A stretch of 64,000 nucleotides of DNA, taken from G020353115 sp964389685. Its GTDB lineage: Bacteria; Bacteroidota; Bacteroidia; Bacteroidales; VadinHA17. The translations under genes and the position numbers were made by a program. The stretch covers positions 97,885 through 161,884 of the forward strand of contig CAYMFM010000003.1 in assembly GCA_964389685.1 (NCBI GenBank). Direction: 5' to 3'. Shown here one piece after another: positions 53,769 through 63,671 of the stretch (positions within the stretch are counted from its first letter, which is position 1; every line of letters begins with the position of its first letter). The notes below the pieces were generated by a model. It searched no databases. It was not told the DNA's origin and saw only the letters and a program-made list of their open reading frames with translations.

Positions 53769-56700
53769 ATGAAAACCGGTATCCGTTTATGTATAATCAT
53801 TGTATTTGCAATGTATGCAGTAGGAGCAACCTTCACGATTGCTCAACCTGTTGATACAGTGCGATTCTTTCAACCCTGTGATACCGTTCTCAATCTTCCG
53901 GATTTATCAAAATCATTGCCACCAGATGTTGTTCAAAAAACGCTTATTCCGGAGGAACAAACACTGGTAATCAACGAATTTATGGCAAGTAATGGAACTG
54001 TTTTAGCTGATGAATTCGATGAATTTGACGACTGGATCGAGATATTCAATTTCGGGGAACAACCTGTAAATATAAACGGACTTTATATTACTGATGATAC
54101 CGATGATCCGGGAAAACATCGGTTTTTCCCGGGTACGGGATCCTATTACCTGCAGCCGGGTGACTATATTCTCTTCTGGGCCGATGGTCAACCGGAACAG
54201 GGAATATTTCACCTGGGGTTCAAACTGTCGGCTGAAGGAGAAGAGATTGCTATTTATACTTCTGCTGATCAGTTGTTGATCGATTCCTTAACCTATTCCC
54301 AGCAATATTATGATGTTTCGAAAGGGAGGCAGCCTGATGGAGGTGAAACATGGAACTATTTCCTTACCCCTTCACCGGGAACAACAAATTCAACCGAAGG
54401 TTTCCTGGATAAAGTTGATAAACCACAATTTTCATATTCAGGGGGATGTTTCAGTGATCCCATCCAGGTGGAGATGATTTATTCTGAACCCGGGTCAGTT
54501 ACCCATTATACAACGAACGGATCTGTTCCAACCCAGTCATCACCACTGTTTAATGGCTTGCTTGTCGGATCTGCAGTAACCTTCAGGGCTAAATCATTTC
54601 GGGCAGGATCCCTCCCAAGCGATGTTATAACCCATACTTTTCTGTTTGAACAGGACCTGTCGCTGGATGTTGTTTCAATTGTAACAGATAGCCTCTCCCT
54701 GTGGGGGGCAAACGGAATCTTGACCCATCCGTATTCCGGTTTGGAAAAAATGGTTAGTATGGAATTGCTTAAAACGAATGGAATAACCGGCTTTTCTGTT
54801 GATGCAGGCATTAAGATCCATGCTCCCGATGGTCGACCACAACAATCGCTGAGACTATCAATGAGACCGATGTACGGAGAGGATGAAATTGAATATCCTC
54901 TTTTTCCGGGTTTGGGCATTTCAAGCTTCAAACGACTGATTTTCCGGAATGGAGGAAATGATGGTAGCCAGCTGGCTAACCAGAGAACCCATTTCCGAGA
55001 CCCCTTGATGCATATCATCAGCGCAAAGAATGGGGCAAATGTGGGAACTTCTGCATATAAACCAGTGCATCTCTACCTGAATGGAAAGTATTGGGGGATA
55101 TATAATATAAGAGAGAAAATCGATAAATACTATATCCAATCCCACTACGGAAGTGATGATATCGATCTTCTGGAAAGAAGTTTTGGCTATGAGAGGAATG
55201 AAAATGCCATCGAGGGTGATTGGGACCACTTTCACTATATGAAAACATTTGCCGATACAGCAGATCTCGGAGAAACAGCAAATTATGCCCACATGAAAAG
55301 CATGATGGATGTTAATATTTTTTCAGAGTATTGGATCTATGTCGTTTATTATGGCAACTTTGACTGGTTATCCAATAACATGAAATTTTGGCGGCCAAGA
55401 GATCCTGCCGGTAAATGGAGATGGATTCACTGGGATCTGGATCATGGTTTGGGATTGCCCTATTATTACTACTCCGATCCATCATGGAATACCCTGGCAT
55501 GGTCAACAAGCCTTGAGTCCGATCGCCCATGGAATGGATATAATACCATTTTGATCCGGAATCTTCTGGAAAATGAAGAATTCAGGAACGGATTCATAAA
55601 CCGGTTCGCAGACCTGCTAAACTCTGCATTCAAACCGGAAATGATGATTCCAGTTGTCGATTCTCTCGCTACAATGCTGGATAATGATATACCAGGACAA
55701 TTTGAACGATGGGGAAGTACATACACCATTTGGCAAAATGCACTGGAGGGTGTACGCAACTATATCAACAACAGACCTGATTTTGTATGGGAACACCTCG
55801 CAGGAAAATTTAACCTGGAAGAATCCAACAAACTCATACTGAACGTTATGCCTGAAAATGCAGGAAAAATAGAGGTAAACTATATCACGGTTAACCAGTT
55901 CCCATGGGAGGGCAAGTATTTTGAAGAAATACCCATCTCAATTAGAGCCATACCCTTTGAAGGATATGAACTCTACGGTTGGAATGGAAATGATACAGCT
56001 ACCGCTGAAGTAACATTTAAATTGGATACCAACCTCCAGTATACTGCCTTTTTTACAGCTTCAACAGGTGAAAAGGAGATCTTTATTAATGAGATTAATT
56101 ACAACTCGTCAGAATCATTTGAGGCGGGTGACTGGGTTGAATTGTTTAATCCAAATCCATGGGAGACATCCCTGGCAGGATATTGCCTTAAAGACAGCCA
56201 GGATGAGCATACCTACTTCATCAAGGGAAATCCGGTGATCAGACCCTATGGTTATTTTGTACTATCGCAGGATACAATGAAGCTTTCAGGCCTGTTTTCT
56301 GACCTGGTGTCTGTGACGGGAAATTTTGATTTCGGATTCAATAGTGATGGGGAATCAATCCGGCTGTTTGATGAAATGGGAACAATGATCGATACAGTCT
56401 GCTATATGAACACATTCCCATGGCCGGAACAACCGGATGGTGGTGGTTCTACCCTGGAATTAATAGAGCATAATCCCAATAATGACCTGCCTGAAAATTG
56501 GCAGGCAAGCTACATTATAGGCGGCACACCCGGATTACCCAATTCAGAACTGGGGGTGGAAATTCCCGGATTGTCGGAATCCAATCCGCTGGTCCATATC
56601 CATCCTAATCCAGGCGAAGGCACTTATTACCTTACTTTTACGGTTCCAGTCCATGATCCATTCGATTTGAGAATATTCAATTTGATGGGTCAACAGCTGA

Positions 56701-56843
56701 GTGTCCGAAGTAGACAGGTCTCCAATGCAGGGGGGCAAATCAGGATTGATATCCGTAATCAACCCGATGGTATCTATATAATTTCTATTTCGGTAAATGG
56801 GATAAAAGAAAATTTGAAGGTCATTAAATCAACCGGTTATTAG
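53769..56843 (+). CDS. Large secreted CotH / lamin-tail-domain protein with T9SS sorting signal
   Basis: A 1024-residue modular protein. In order: signal peptide (about 1-26, ending FTIAQ); lamin-tail domain (about 67-205, VINEFMASNGTVLADEF); chitobiase-C-like module (about 215-290, GSVTHYTTNGSVPTQSSPLF); CotH kinase-like domain (about 300-660, with YLNGKYWGIYNIREKIDKYY and WDLDHG at Trp555-Gly560); an InlB-type beta repeat (about 690-755); a second lamin-tail domain (about 765-905); and a C-terminal type IX sorting domain (about 935-1024, VHIHPNPGEG). It should be exported through the type IX system and anchored or released at the cell surface. CotH proteins can be protein kinases, but activity here is unproven. 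It faces a paralogue at 56929 tail to tail. Confidence 0.88.
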   Translation: MKTGIRLCIIIVFAMYAVGATFTIAQPVDTVRFFQPCDTVLNLPDLSKSLPPDVVQKTLIPEEQTLVINEFMASNGTVLADEFDEFDDWIEIFNFGEQPVNINGLYITDDTDDPGKHRFFPGTGSYYLQPGDYILFWADGQPEQGIFHLGFKLSAEGEEIAIYTSADQLLIDSLTYSQQYYDVSKGRQPDGGETWNYFLTPSPGTTNSTEGFLDKVDKPQFSYSGGCFSDPIQVEMIYSEPGSVTHYTTNGSVPTQSSPLFNGLLVGSAVTFRAKSFRAGSLPSDVITHTFLFEQDLSLDVVSIVTDSLSLWGANGILTHPYSGLEKMVSMELLKTNGITGFSVDAGIKIHAPDGRPQQSLRLSMRPMYGEDEIEYPLFPGLGISSFKRLIFRNGGNDGSQLANQRTHFRDPLMHIISAKNGANVGTSAYKPVHLYLNGKYWGIYNIREKIDKYYIQSHYGSDDIDLLERSFGYERNENAIEGDWDHFHYMKTFADTADLGETANYAHMKSMMDVNIFSEYWIYVVYYGNFDWLSNNMKFWRPRDPAGKWRWIHWDLDHGLGLPYYYYSDPSWNTLAWSTSLESDRPWNGYNTILIRNLLENEEFRNGFINRFADLLNSAFKPEMMIPVVDSLATMLDNDIPGQFERWGSTYTIWQNALEGVRNYINNRPDFVWEHLAGKFNLEESNKLILNVMPENAGKIEVNYITVNQFPWEGKYFEEIPISIRAIPFEGYELYGWNGNDTATAEVTFKLDTNLQYTAFFTASTGEKEIFINEINYNSSESFEAGDWVELFNPNPWETSLAGYCLKDSQDEHTYFIKGNPVIRPYGYFVLSQDTMKLSGLFSDLVSVTGNFDFGFNSDGESIRLFDEMGTMIDTVCYMNTFPWPEQPDGGGSTLELIEHNPNNDLPENWQASYIIGGTPGLPNSELGVEIPGLSESNPLVHIHPNPGEGTYYLTFTVPVHDPFDLRIFNLMGQQLSVRSRQVSNAGGQIRIDIRNQPDGIYIISISVNGIKENLKVIKSTGY

Positions 56844-56928
56844 AAGGAGATTTCGATTTATAAAAAGGGATTCTCTGAACCTTTACTCATCGTATGATTA
56901 CCCTGTTTTTTGGCTATTAACCGTGGAA

Positions 56929-59900
56929 TTATTTAAGATAAAATACCTGCTTGGTTTTTACCCAACGGTGTTTATTCTCGGTGATATCTAATCTGATAAA
57001 ATAAGTCCCGGATGGAAGGAAAGCACTGTGACCGGAAGGATTCCAATTAACCTGATTAATCCCAGGATTATCTATAACGAATGACATCTCATCCACTTTC
57101 CTACCCACTGGACTAAACACCTGGATGCTTACCTTCGATCGTCCACTGGTTTCAAACTGAATCGTTGTGTTATAACTGAATGGATTGGGATAGATCGTAA
57201 AATCAAAAGTGTTATTAACATAGCTGTTATTGTCGGTAATGGCTGATGTTGAATTGGGCATTCCCGGTGTGAACAAATCGACCGGAGAAGAGACCCAGTT
57301 CGAGCCTATGTTATTGTCTGATCCCGGATCGATGAGTTGAATACTGGGACCGGTACCATTGGCATTTGCTGGCCAGGGACTGGTTATTCCGTAATTCACC
57401 ACGTCCATCAGATCACCGCCGGGGTTGTATAAACGCAATAAATCTCCATCACTGCTGAGCCCAAATCCACCTATTCCAACTCCAAAATCACCAACTACAT
57501 TCGTAACAGTTGGGAAAACCTGGTTGAACTTCAACTGGTTGCGGGCTAAAATGATGTATCCATAAGGTGTAATAATACTGCCCTCAGGTACAACAAACTG
57601 ATGATTGTCGTTCTGATCCTTCAATACCCATCCCTTGAGATCCATTGAAACAGCATTGGGATTATATAGCTCCGTCCAGTCTTCACTGTCGTATAGAGGG
57701 GATGAGTTATACATGATCTCATTGATGATAACCGGTAATTCATCCATTGAAGTCGTATCGATCTCAAAAAACGCAATTATCGAAAGATCTGATGATGGGG
57801 TAATTTCCACATAAAAGGTGTCAGGCAGTGAGGGCTGATCCCAACCGGAAAATTTATACCCGGGAGATGGTATGGCTTTCAGTTTGATCGGTATGCCATT
57901 CATATATATACCTTCCCAGGGGAATGTCCTGGTCGTGATGGTGTTGATTTCGATATATCCCATACCGGATACATTGAGGCTGATCGTATATTGTCCCGAT
58001 AAGCTGAAATAACTCCTCATCTGGTCCCGAACTACCTGGGGCCTGTCTCTGAGGAAATTGCGAATCAACTCTTTCCTGTAATCCCAATTGGACAGGGATG
58101 GATTCCAGCGTTCAATCTCATTGGGCATTTCAGGATCAATTATAGTGACAAGTGAATCAAATGTGGCTACCGAATTTTGTGGGTGGAAAATCGTATTTAA
58201 CAGATCACAGGTTCGGTTTATTAAATCATACCTGAAACCGGGATTGACAAGAAATGCTTTGGGCATGAGATTAGCCCATTTTTCACTACTGGTGTATTGG
58301 TACTCAGTAAATCCGTTCCAGCTTAGTAGCGTATATGCCCGGTCGGTATCCCAGATCGTCCACCTCCATTTCGATCCGGGAAGTTTTGACTTATATGCAA
58401 ATGAACCCCACGTCCAGCTTCTGAACTGACTGGCATGAATAAAAGCCAGGAGATTAATGAAATTCGCCATATCCATCATGCCACAAACTGTCTGGTAATT
58501 TTCCTGAATGGAGAAATTTGAGGCCTGTATGAATTGAACCAGCGTGTTCCAATCCACCAGGGTTCCGTATTTCAACTCACATCCCCATTTCTGATAGCGC
58601 ACCAAATCAAAGTCACTATATCCGGTGTGGTCTTCAATAAAATATTCATTGATACTCTCCCGTAGGTTGTAAATTCCCCAGTATTCATCATTAAGAAACA
58701 AAACTGCCCAATTGCTTGCCGTGGAAAGTGCTCCCGATTTTTTATAGAGCTCTGCGGAAAGAGGATCCCGCAAAAGTGTCCCTGTACTGGTAGTGATGTC
58801 ATCATCATAACCAGACCGGAGAACAATGTTTTTGAAACTTATAACGGGCGTATTGGAGAACAACGGATAATAGAGTTTTGCACTCCCATATTCTGATTCG
58901 AAAAACTCGCGGAATGATTTTTTGGGCATGTTCAGCGAATTTCCACCCTGGATCCGTAAACCGGAGTTAACTGAAAATGTTAGCTGATGATCTTTGAAAT
59001 ATTGATTTTGAACGAATTTTTCCCAGTCGTCACCTGTTGACCAGGGATTGCTGTAGATTCCACTTTCCCCGAATAGATTATCCGGATCAGTCAGGATAGA
59101 TAGAACAGGCAGATGATAACTTTCGTTCAGAAAATAGATGTGGCTGACGGGTCTGCTGGGAAGATGATTTTCCCGCACGGCAATAGCCCTGATTATCTTA
59201 GTCTGAGTAACCTGAATTTCTCCTGAATAGATAGTGGATAGCGTCGAAGGATCGTGTTTGTCTGCCGTATAGTAAATGACATCACCCGGATCTGCAGCTA
59301 CTATCGTAACCGCAACGGGATTCTCAAAAAATCCTCCGGATACCGAAAACAGAGGTGGTGGGGTGATCCCAAAATAAACCGGCCCTGCATTTGCTGAATC
59401 TGGTGTTGGTGTGGTGAAGTAGACCCACTCCGAACTTTCCACCGGATCCCTTCCCATGGAAATATTTTCCAGCTGTCCGCTAAAAACATAAGAATCAATG
59501 TGTTGAAGAGAAACCGGGGTGTAAATACCGATCTGCTCACCCTCACCCGACAATTTGAAATCCAGGTGGTCAGGCCCAACCTCGGGAAGACCATCGGCCC
59601 ACAGGATGATAAAACTGTCAGGCTCCAATATGAGACTGGAAGGTATTTGCCATTTATTGGGAACAGTTAAATCATCGGTTATATTCAAATCCTGAAGATC
59701 AAGGGTGCTCGTTCCATAATTATAAATCTCTATCCAATCCGATGTAAGCCCCGTTTCCTGACATGTATAACTGGTGTTAATGGCTGAGAATTCATTGATT
59801 CTCAGGGTCCAGTAGGCCAAATCGGGATGGTGATGATAATACTCAGCACCCAGATCGATTCGTGTACCATCGGGATCCTGATCATCGGGATCGGTCTCAA

Positions 59901-60990
59901 AGGAAATACCATCACCGTCATTATCAGGATCTCCTGAATTGATTGCCGGTGAATAAACATGAAGGTGAAAATTGCCGTTTAAAGTGTCAATAAAATAGGG
60001 TTCGCCCAGGATATTCCCTTCGCCCGTCAATGATTCCTTGTTTGATAACGCGTAGGTAATTTGAAGCACAGAACCATCCTGAATATCAAACTCGGCATAC
60101 CGCGTGTTGGCAAAAATGCAATTGTGAACGATGGCAGAACCTGCTGAGTTTGCCGTTCCATGATGGCATTCAATCGCATTGCTATTCCCGAATAATGTAT
60201 TCCTGTCAACCAGAACACTCGCTCCAGTGTGACTCTGGATCCCACCACCCTGACAGTGGGTTATAATGTTCTGCATGATGGTTGCTTCCGAAGATTCTCC
60301 AACCGAAATTCCAAAACTGCCACAATGATGAATAAAATTGCCGGTTACCTGAACATCGACGGATCCCGTTCCAATATCAATGGCATCATCCGGGAAATCA
60401 TAGATCTGATTTCCATGAAAAGATCCGTTCACTATCCCATCACAGTCCACTGCATCAATTTTCCCTGAACCGGGAACCCCTTTAATCTCATTATTTTCCA
60501 GGATCACTTCAGAGGCGTAGTGAATAGCAATGGCATCACCGGAAGCCATATCATCCATGTAACAGTTCCTCAGGGTTACCGTGCCGTAATTCGCTGATAT
60601 AGCTGCGTTTGCATTGACAAAATTCACATGGTTCAGATGGATAGTGCCACTGTTTCCAGAAATTAATCCCCATTTTTCTTGTGAGTTGATGTTTTGAAGA
60701 AAAACCGGATTAACCTCAGTTCCGTTAACAATAAGGTTTCCATTTACCTGAATGTTTGCCCCCTGAGGTAATAAAACAACTACCCCGGCATTAATGGTCA
60801 AAGTAACTTCCGCATTTATGGTTACCGTTCCGGGGGCTGTGTATGTGCAGGTATCAATCAACACCAGATCGGATGATATCACAGATGGCAAATCACAACT
60901 TCCCTGCCCGGAACTTTGAACATGGAAAAGAAAAATAATGAGCAATATGTATACAAGGTGTCTCACAGAATGCTCGAATTGATTGACCAA
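56929..60990 (-). CDS. Giant secreted beta-helix / CotH / lamin-tail protein with T9SS sorting signal
   Basis: A 1353-residue protein with the same modules as its convergent neighbour plus an N-terminal right-handed parallel beta-helix. In order: signal peptide (about 1-30); beta-helix repeats (about 35-370, with ladder motifs such as NHVNFVNANAAISANYG); lamin-tail domain (about 398-545); chitobiase-C-like module (about 555-625, PGDVIYYTADKHDPSTLSTI); CotH domain (about 640-990, with WDTD at Trp880-Asp883); InlB-type repeat (about 1005-1090); second lamin-tail domain (about 1100-1250); and type IX sorting domain (about 1275-1353, FTIYPNPFSYNTTIQFE). The beta-helix suggests carbohydrate or surface binding; function is otherwise unknown. 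Confidence 0.88.
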   Translation of the reverse strand: MVNQFEHSVRHLVYILLIIFLFHVQSSGQGSCDLPSVISSDLVLIDTCTYTAPGTVTINAEVTLTINAGVVVLLPQGANIQVNGNLIVNGTEVNPVFLQNINSQEKWGLISGNSGTIHLNHVNFVNANAAISANYGTVTLRNCYMDDMASGDAIAIHYASEVILENNEIKGVPGSGKIDAVDCDGIVNGSFHGNQIYDFPDDAIDIGTGSVDVQVTGNFIHHCGSFGISVGESSEATIMQNIITHCQGGGIQSHTGASVLVDRNTLFGNSNAIECHHGTANSAGSAIVHNCIFANTRYAEFDIQDGSVLQITYALSNKESLTGEGNILGEPYFIDTLNGNFHLHVYSPAINSGDPDNDGDGISFETDPDDQDPDGTRIDLGAEYYHHHPDLAYWTLRINEFSAINTSYTCQETGLTSDWIEIYNYGTSTLDLQDLNITDDLTVPNKWQIPSSLILEPDSFIILWADGLPEVGPDHLDFKLSGEGEQIGIYTPVSLQHIDSYVFSGQLENISMGRDPVESSEWVYFTTPTPDSANAGPVYFGITPPPLFSVSGGFFENPVAVTIVAADPGDVIYYTADKHDPSTLSTIYSGEIQVTQTKIIRAIAVRENHLPSRPVSHIYFLNESYHLPVLSILTDPDNLFGESGIYSNPWSTGDDWEKFVQNQYFKDHQLTFSVNSGLRIQGGNSLNMPKKSFREFFESEYGSAKLYYPLFSNTPVISFKNIVLRSGYDDDITTSTGTLLRDPLSAELYKKSGALSTASNWAVLFLNDEYWGIYNLRESINEYFIEDHTGYSDFDLVRYQKWGCELKYGTLVDWNTLVQFIQASNFSIQENYQTVCGMMDMANFINLLAFIHASQFRSWTWGSFAYKSKLPGSKWRWTIWDTDRAYTLLSWNGFTEYQYTSSEKWANLMPKAFLVNPGFRYDLINRTCDLLNTIFHPQNSVATFDSLVTIIDPEMPNEIERWNPSLSNWDYRKELIRNFLRDRPQVVRDQMRSYFSLSGQYTISLNVSGMGYIEINTITTRTFPWEGIYMNGIPIKLKAIPSPGYKFSGWDQPSLPDTFYVEITPSSDLSIIAFFEIDTTSMDELPVIINEIMYNSSPLYDSEDWTELYNPNAVSMDLKGWVLKDQNDNHQFVVPEGSIITPYGYIILARNQLKFNQVFPTVTNVVGDFGVGIGGFGLSSDGDLLRLYNPGGDLMDVVNYGITSPWPANANGTGPSIQLIDPGSDNNIGSNWVSSPVDLFTPGMPNSTSAITDNNSYVNNTFDFTIYPNPFSYNTTIQFETSGRSKVSIQVFSPVGRKVDEMSFVIDNPGINQVNWNPSGHSAFLPSGTYFIRLDITENKHRWVKTKQVFYLK

Positions 60991-61154
60991 CTGGGATAAA
61001 GATACTACATCTGCATGATTATGCTCTTTTCATTGCTTAGGATACGCTATTTGCTCAAAATGGTTGCACATCGATACCCGAATTTCAGACAAGAATGGCG
61101 GAAATGGATCACAGTTCATCCTGATCGTTGAAAATGCAAACAGATGATGGATTG

Positions 61155-62501
61155 CTATCGGTCAAATTCAAGCATCATTCCTGTTCTTGATTCATCCAGG
61201 TACCCATTTTCGTATGCAAGATGCCCATTTACAAAGGTGTGTGTTATCCTGGAATGGAAGGAGAGGTTTTCGAATGGAGACCATCCGCATTTGTAGAGGA
61301 TGTTATCCTTACTGACCTGCCATGAAGAATTCAGGTCAATAAGGCAAAGGTCAGCCCAGTACCCTTCACGAAGATATCCCCGGTTTTTCACCTGAAAAAT
61401 ATCTGCCGGTACATGACACATTTTTTCCACTATCTTTTCAATGCCGATTTTATTCCGGTGATGGAACTCAAGCATTGCTATCAGTGAATGTTGTACCATA
61501 GGCCCTCCGGATGGCGCCTGAAAGTAAGGATTTTGTTTCTCCTCAATGGTATGTGGAGCATGATCAGTGGCAATGATATCAATGGTGTTATTAAGCACTC
61601 CTTCGAACAAAGCATGCCTGTCTTGACTTGTTTTAATAGCAGGATTCCATTTGATGAAAGAACCGCGGGTGTCATAATCATTTTGATCAAACCACAAATG
61701 ATGTATACATACTTCCGAAGTTATCAGCTTTTGAGAATGATGCAGATTGCTTTTAAATAATTCAAGTTCCATGGCAGTTGATAGATGCAGAACATGAAGC
61801 CGTGTGTTGTACTTCTTTGCTAACCGGATCGCTAATGAAGTGGATAAATAACATGCTTCCTCGCTTCGGATTTGAGGATGATATTTTATGGGTACATCCT
61901 CCCCGAACCGTTCCCGGTATCTTTCACTGTTTTTCCGGATGGTCGATTCATCTTCACAATGCACGGCAACCAGGCAGGGAGCATTACAAAAAATGTCATT
62001 CAGTGATTCTTCCCTGTCAACCAGCATATTCCCGGTTGAACTACCCATAAAAACCTTAATTCCACATACTCCTGCCGGATCAATTCCAATGAGTTCCTCC
62101 AGATTGTCATTGGTCGCTCCCATGTATAAAGAATAATTGCATAACGATTTGGATGAAACCATTGAAAATTTTTCAGATAATGCTTCTCCTGTGATAGTCT
62201 GGGGAATCGTGTTTGGCATATCCATTACAGAGGTAACTCCCCCGGCAAGGGCTGCTCGTGTCTCCGACCGGAAATCACCCTTATGAGTTAGCCCCGGATC
62301 CCTGAAATGGACCTGATCATCAATAATTCCCGGAATAAGTATTAATCCGCTTCCATCGATGCATCTTGAAGGCTGAATTTGTTGTTCATCTATGTTACCC
62401 TCATAAATCGCATCTATTTTTTGATCTCTGATGAGGAGGCTTCCTTTGAATTTCACCCCTTCATTCACGAGGGTAGCATCTTTGATCAGAATGGTTTCCA
62501 T
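61155..62501 (-). CDS. pyrC: Dihydroorotase
   Basis: A 448-residue amidohydrolase of pyrimidine synthesis that cyclises carbamoyl aspartate. The metal-binding motif is GIIDDQVHFRDPGLTHKGDF, followed by AGGVTSVMDMPNTIPQTIT, then a His ligand in LHVLHLSTAMEL and ATDHAPHTIEEKQ. Length and order fit class I dihydroorotase rather than allantoinase or hydantoinase. Its start is 4 bases from the end of the upstream glycosyltransferase, so both are one transcript. Confidence 0.93.
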   Translation of the reverse strand: METILIKDATLVNEGVKFKGSLLIRDQKIDAIYEGNIDEQQIQPSRCIDGSGLILIPGIIDDQVHFRDPGLTHKGDFRSETRAALAGGVTSVMDMPNTIPQTITGEALSEKFSMVSSKSLCNYSLYMGATNDNLEELIGIDPAGVCGIKVFMGSSTGNMLVDREESLNDIFCNAPCLVAVHCEDESTIRKNSERYRERFGEDVPIKYHPQIRSEEACYLSTSLAIRLAKKYNTRLHVLHLSTAMELELFKSNLHHSQKLITSEVCIHHLWFDQNDYDTRGSFIKWNPAIKTSQDRHALFEGVLNNTIDIIATDHAPHTIEEKQNPYFQAPSGGPMVQHSLIAMLEFHHRNKIGIEKIVEKMCHVPADIFQVKNRGYLREGYWADLCLIDLNSSWQVSKDNILYKCGWSPFENLSFHSRITHTFVNGHLAYENGYLDESRTGMMLEFDR

Positions 62502-62505
62502 ATTA

Positions 62506-63264
62506 TTATGTTGGTCTGTCGTACCGGGTGAAAAAACTATGCCACCTCATCTTGATTACACCCCAGAGGGCTTCGTTAAATATCCCTCCACTCATTTTTG
62601 ATGAACCCCGTTTCCTGTCGGTAAAGACAATGGGTATTTCCACAATATGGAAATGAAACATCCAGGCTGTAAACTTCATTTCGATCTGAAAAGCATATCC
62701 TTTTGATTTGATCTTATCAAGTTCAATCGTTTCGAGTACCTTTTTGCTGTAACATTTGAAACCAGCTGTAGTATCTTTGATTTTCATACCCGTGATAAAA
62801 CGAACATAGATGGAGGCTGCATAGGACATGATCACCCGACCTAGGGGCCAGTTTACGACATTTACTCCAGATTTGTACCGGGATCCAATCGCCAGATCAG
62901 CCCCCTGATTTTTGCATGCATCACGGAGCCTGATAAGATCATTCGGATCGTGCGAAAAATCAGCATCCATTTCGAAAATATAATCGTATTGGTGTTCAAG
63001 TGACCATTTGAAACCGGTAATGTATGCCGTCCCCAAACCCAGTTTCCCTTTTCGTTCAATGAGGTGTACCGATGAATGCTCCAGTTGTAAGGATTTTACA
63101 ATATCGGCTGTACCGTCCGGGGAATGATCATCCACAATGAGAATATCGAAGGGATGGGAAAGAGAAAGAATAGCCTGGATGATATCCTTGATATTTTCCT
63201 TTTCATTGTAGGTAGGAATGATGACAAGACTCTCACTCACGGGCGCGTCTGTTAATTCAATCAA
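62506..63264 (-). CDS. Polyprenol monophosphomannose synthase-like GT2 glycosyltransferase
   Basis: A 252-residue GT-A fold glycosyltransferase. Motifs are VIIPTYNEKENI, ILIVDDHSPDGTADIV, YIFEMDADFSHDPNDLIRLR (the DxD metal site) and the C-terminal FTDRKRGSSKMS, all typical of dolichyl- or polyprenyl-phosphate mannosyl/glucosyl synthases. No C-terminal transmembrane helices are present. It likely makes a lipid-linked sugar for glycan or protein modification. It is the first gene of the leftward pair with dihydroorotase. Confidence 0.92.
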   Translation of the reverse strand: MIELTDAPVSESLVIIPTYNEKENIKDIIQAILSLSHPFDILIVDDHSPDGTADIVKSLQLEHSSVHLIERKGKLGLGTAYITGFKWSLEHQYDYIFEMDADFSHDPNDLIRLRDACKNQGADLAIGSRYKSGVNVVNWPLGRVIMSYAASIYVRFITGMKIKDTTAGFKCYSKKVLETIELDKIKSKGYAFQIEMKFTAWMFHFHIVEIPIVFTDRKRGSSKMSGGIFNEALWGVIKMRWHSFFTRYDRPT

Positions 63265-63440
63265 CGAAGATACACTTTTCTGTCATATCTTACCAAGAAG
63301 GGACCAGAAACGACTTTATACAATGGGTTTCCATGATGAGGTTCCACCATTTCAGAAAGCTTTCTATCAGCGGGTTACTGTTTCCTGAACGGGGGTGTCA
63401 ACCCGGAATAAATGGGAGAAGAAAAAAGAATAATAAAAAG

Positions 63441-63473
63441 TTTGGAGATGTGAATTATTTGTATGTATATTTG
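63441..63473 (+). promoter_or_regulatory. rrn promoter P1
   Basis: TTTG (63441-63444), a 21-base spacer and TATATTTG (63466-63473) match the Bacteroidota -33/-7 consensus fully. It lies about 200 bases before the 16S gene, as expected for an rrn promoter. Confidence 0.75.
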
Positions 63474-63517
63474 CAGCCGCTTTCTAAGCGATGATAGTTT
63501 AAAAATATTAGGGAAAA

Positions 63518-63549
63518 GTTGCAAAGTATCATAATCCGTCTTACCTTTG
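63518..63549 (+). promoter_or_regulatory. rrn promoter P2
   Basis: GTTG (63518-63521), a 20-base spacer and TACCTTTG (63542-63549) give a second good match. TTGCAAAG (63519-63526) and CTTTGCAA (63545-63552) also form an inverted repeat straddling the promoter, which may be coincidental or a binding site. Confidence 0.65.
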
Positions 63550-63671
63550 CAATCCTGAAAATAGTGAAAAATAGTTCTTTGAAAAGATTGAAGAGGTTAT
63601 AAAAAGGTTTGAAGCGGATCCGTTTTTTCGGATTGAGATATGAATCTTGAGTGACATTTAAATTCTTTTTA

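Larger units (their letters stand above)
63265..63671 (+). other. rRNA operon leader region
   Basis: A 407-base gene-free stretch between the glycosyltransferase start and the 16S gene. It contains two tandem promoter candidates (63441-63473 and 63518-63549), a boxA-like GTTCTTTGAAAA (63574-63585) and a small hairpin ATCCG-TTTTTT-CGGAT (63618-63633), all expected of a ribosomal leader. The part from 63265 to 63440 shows nothing else identifiable. Confidence 0.7.
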
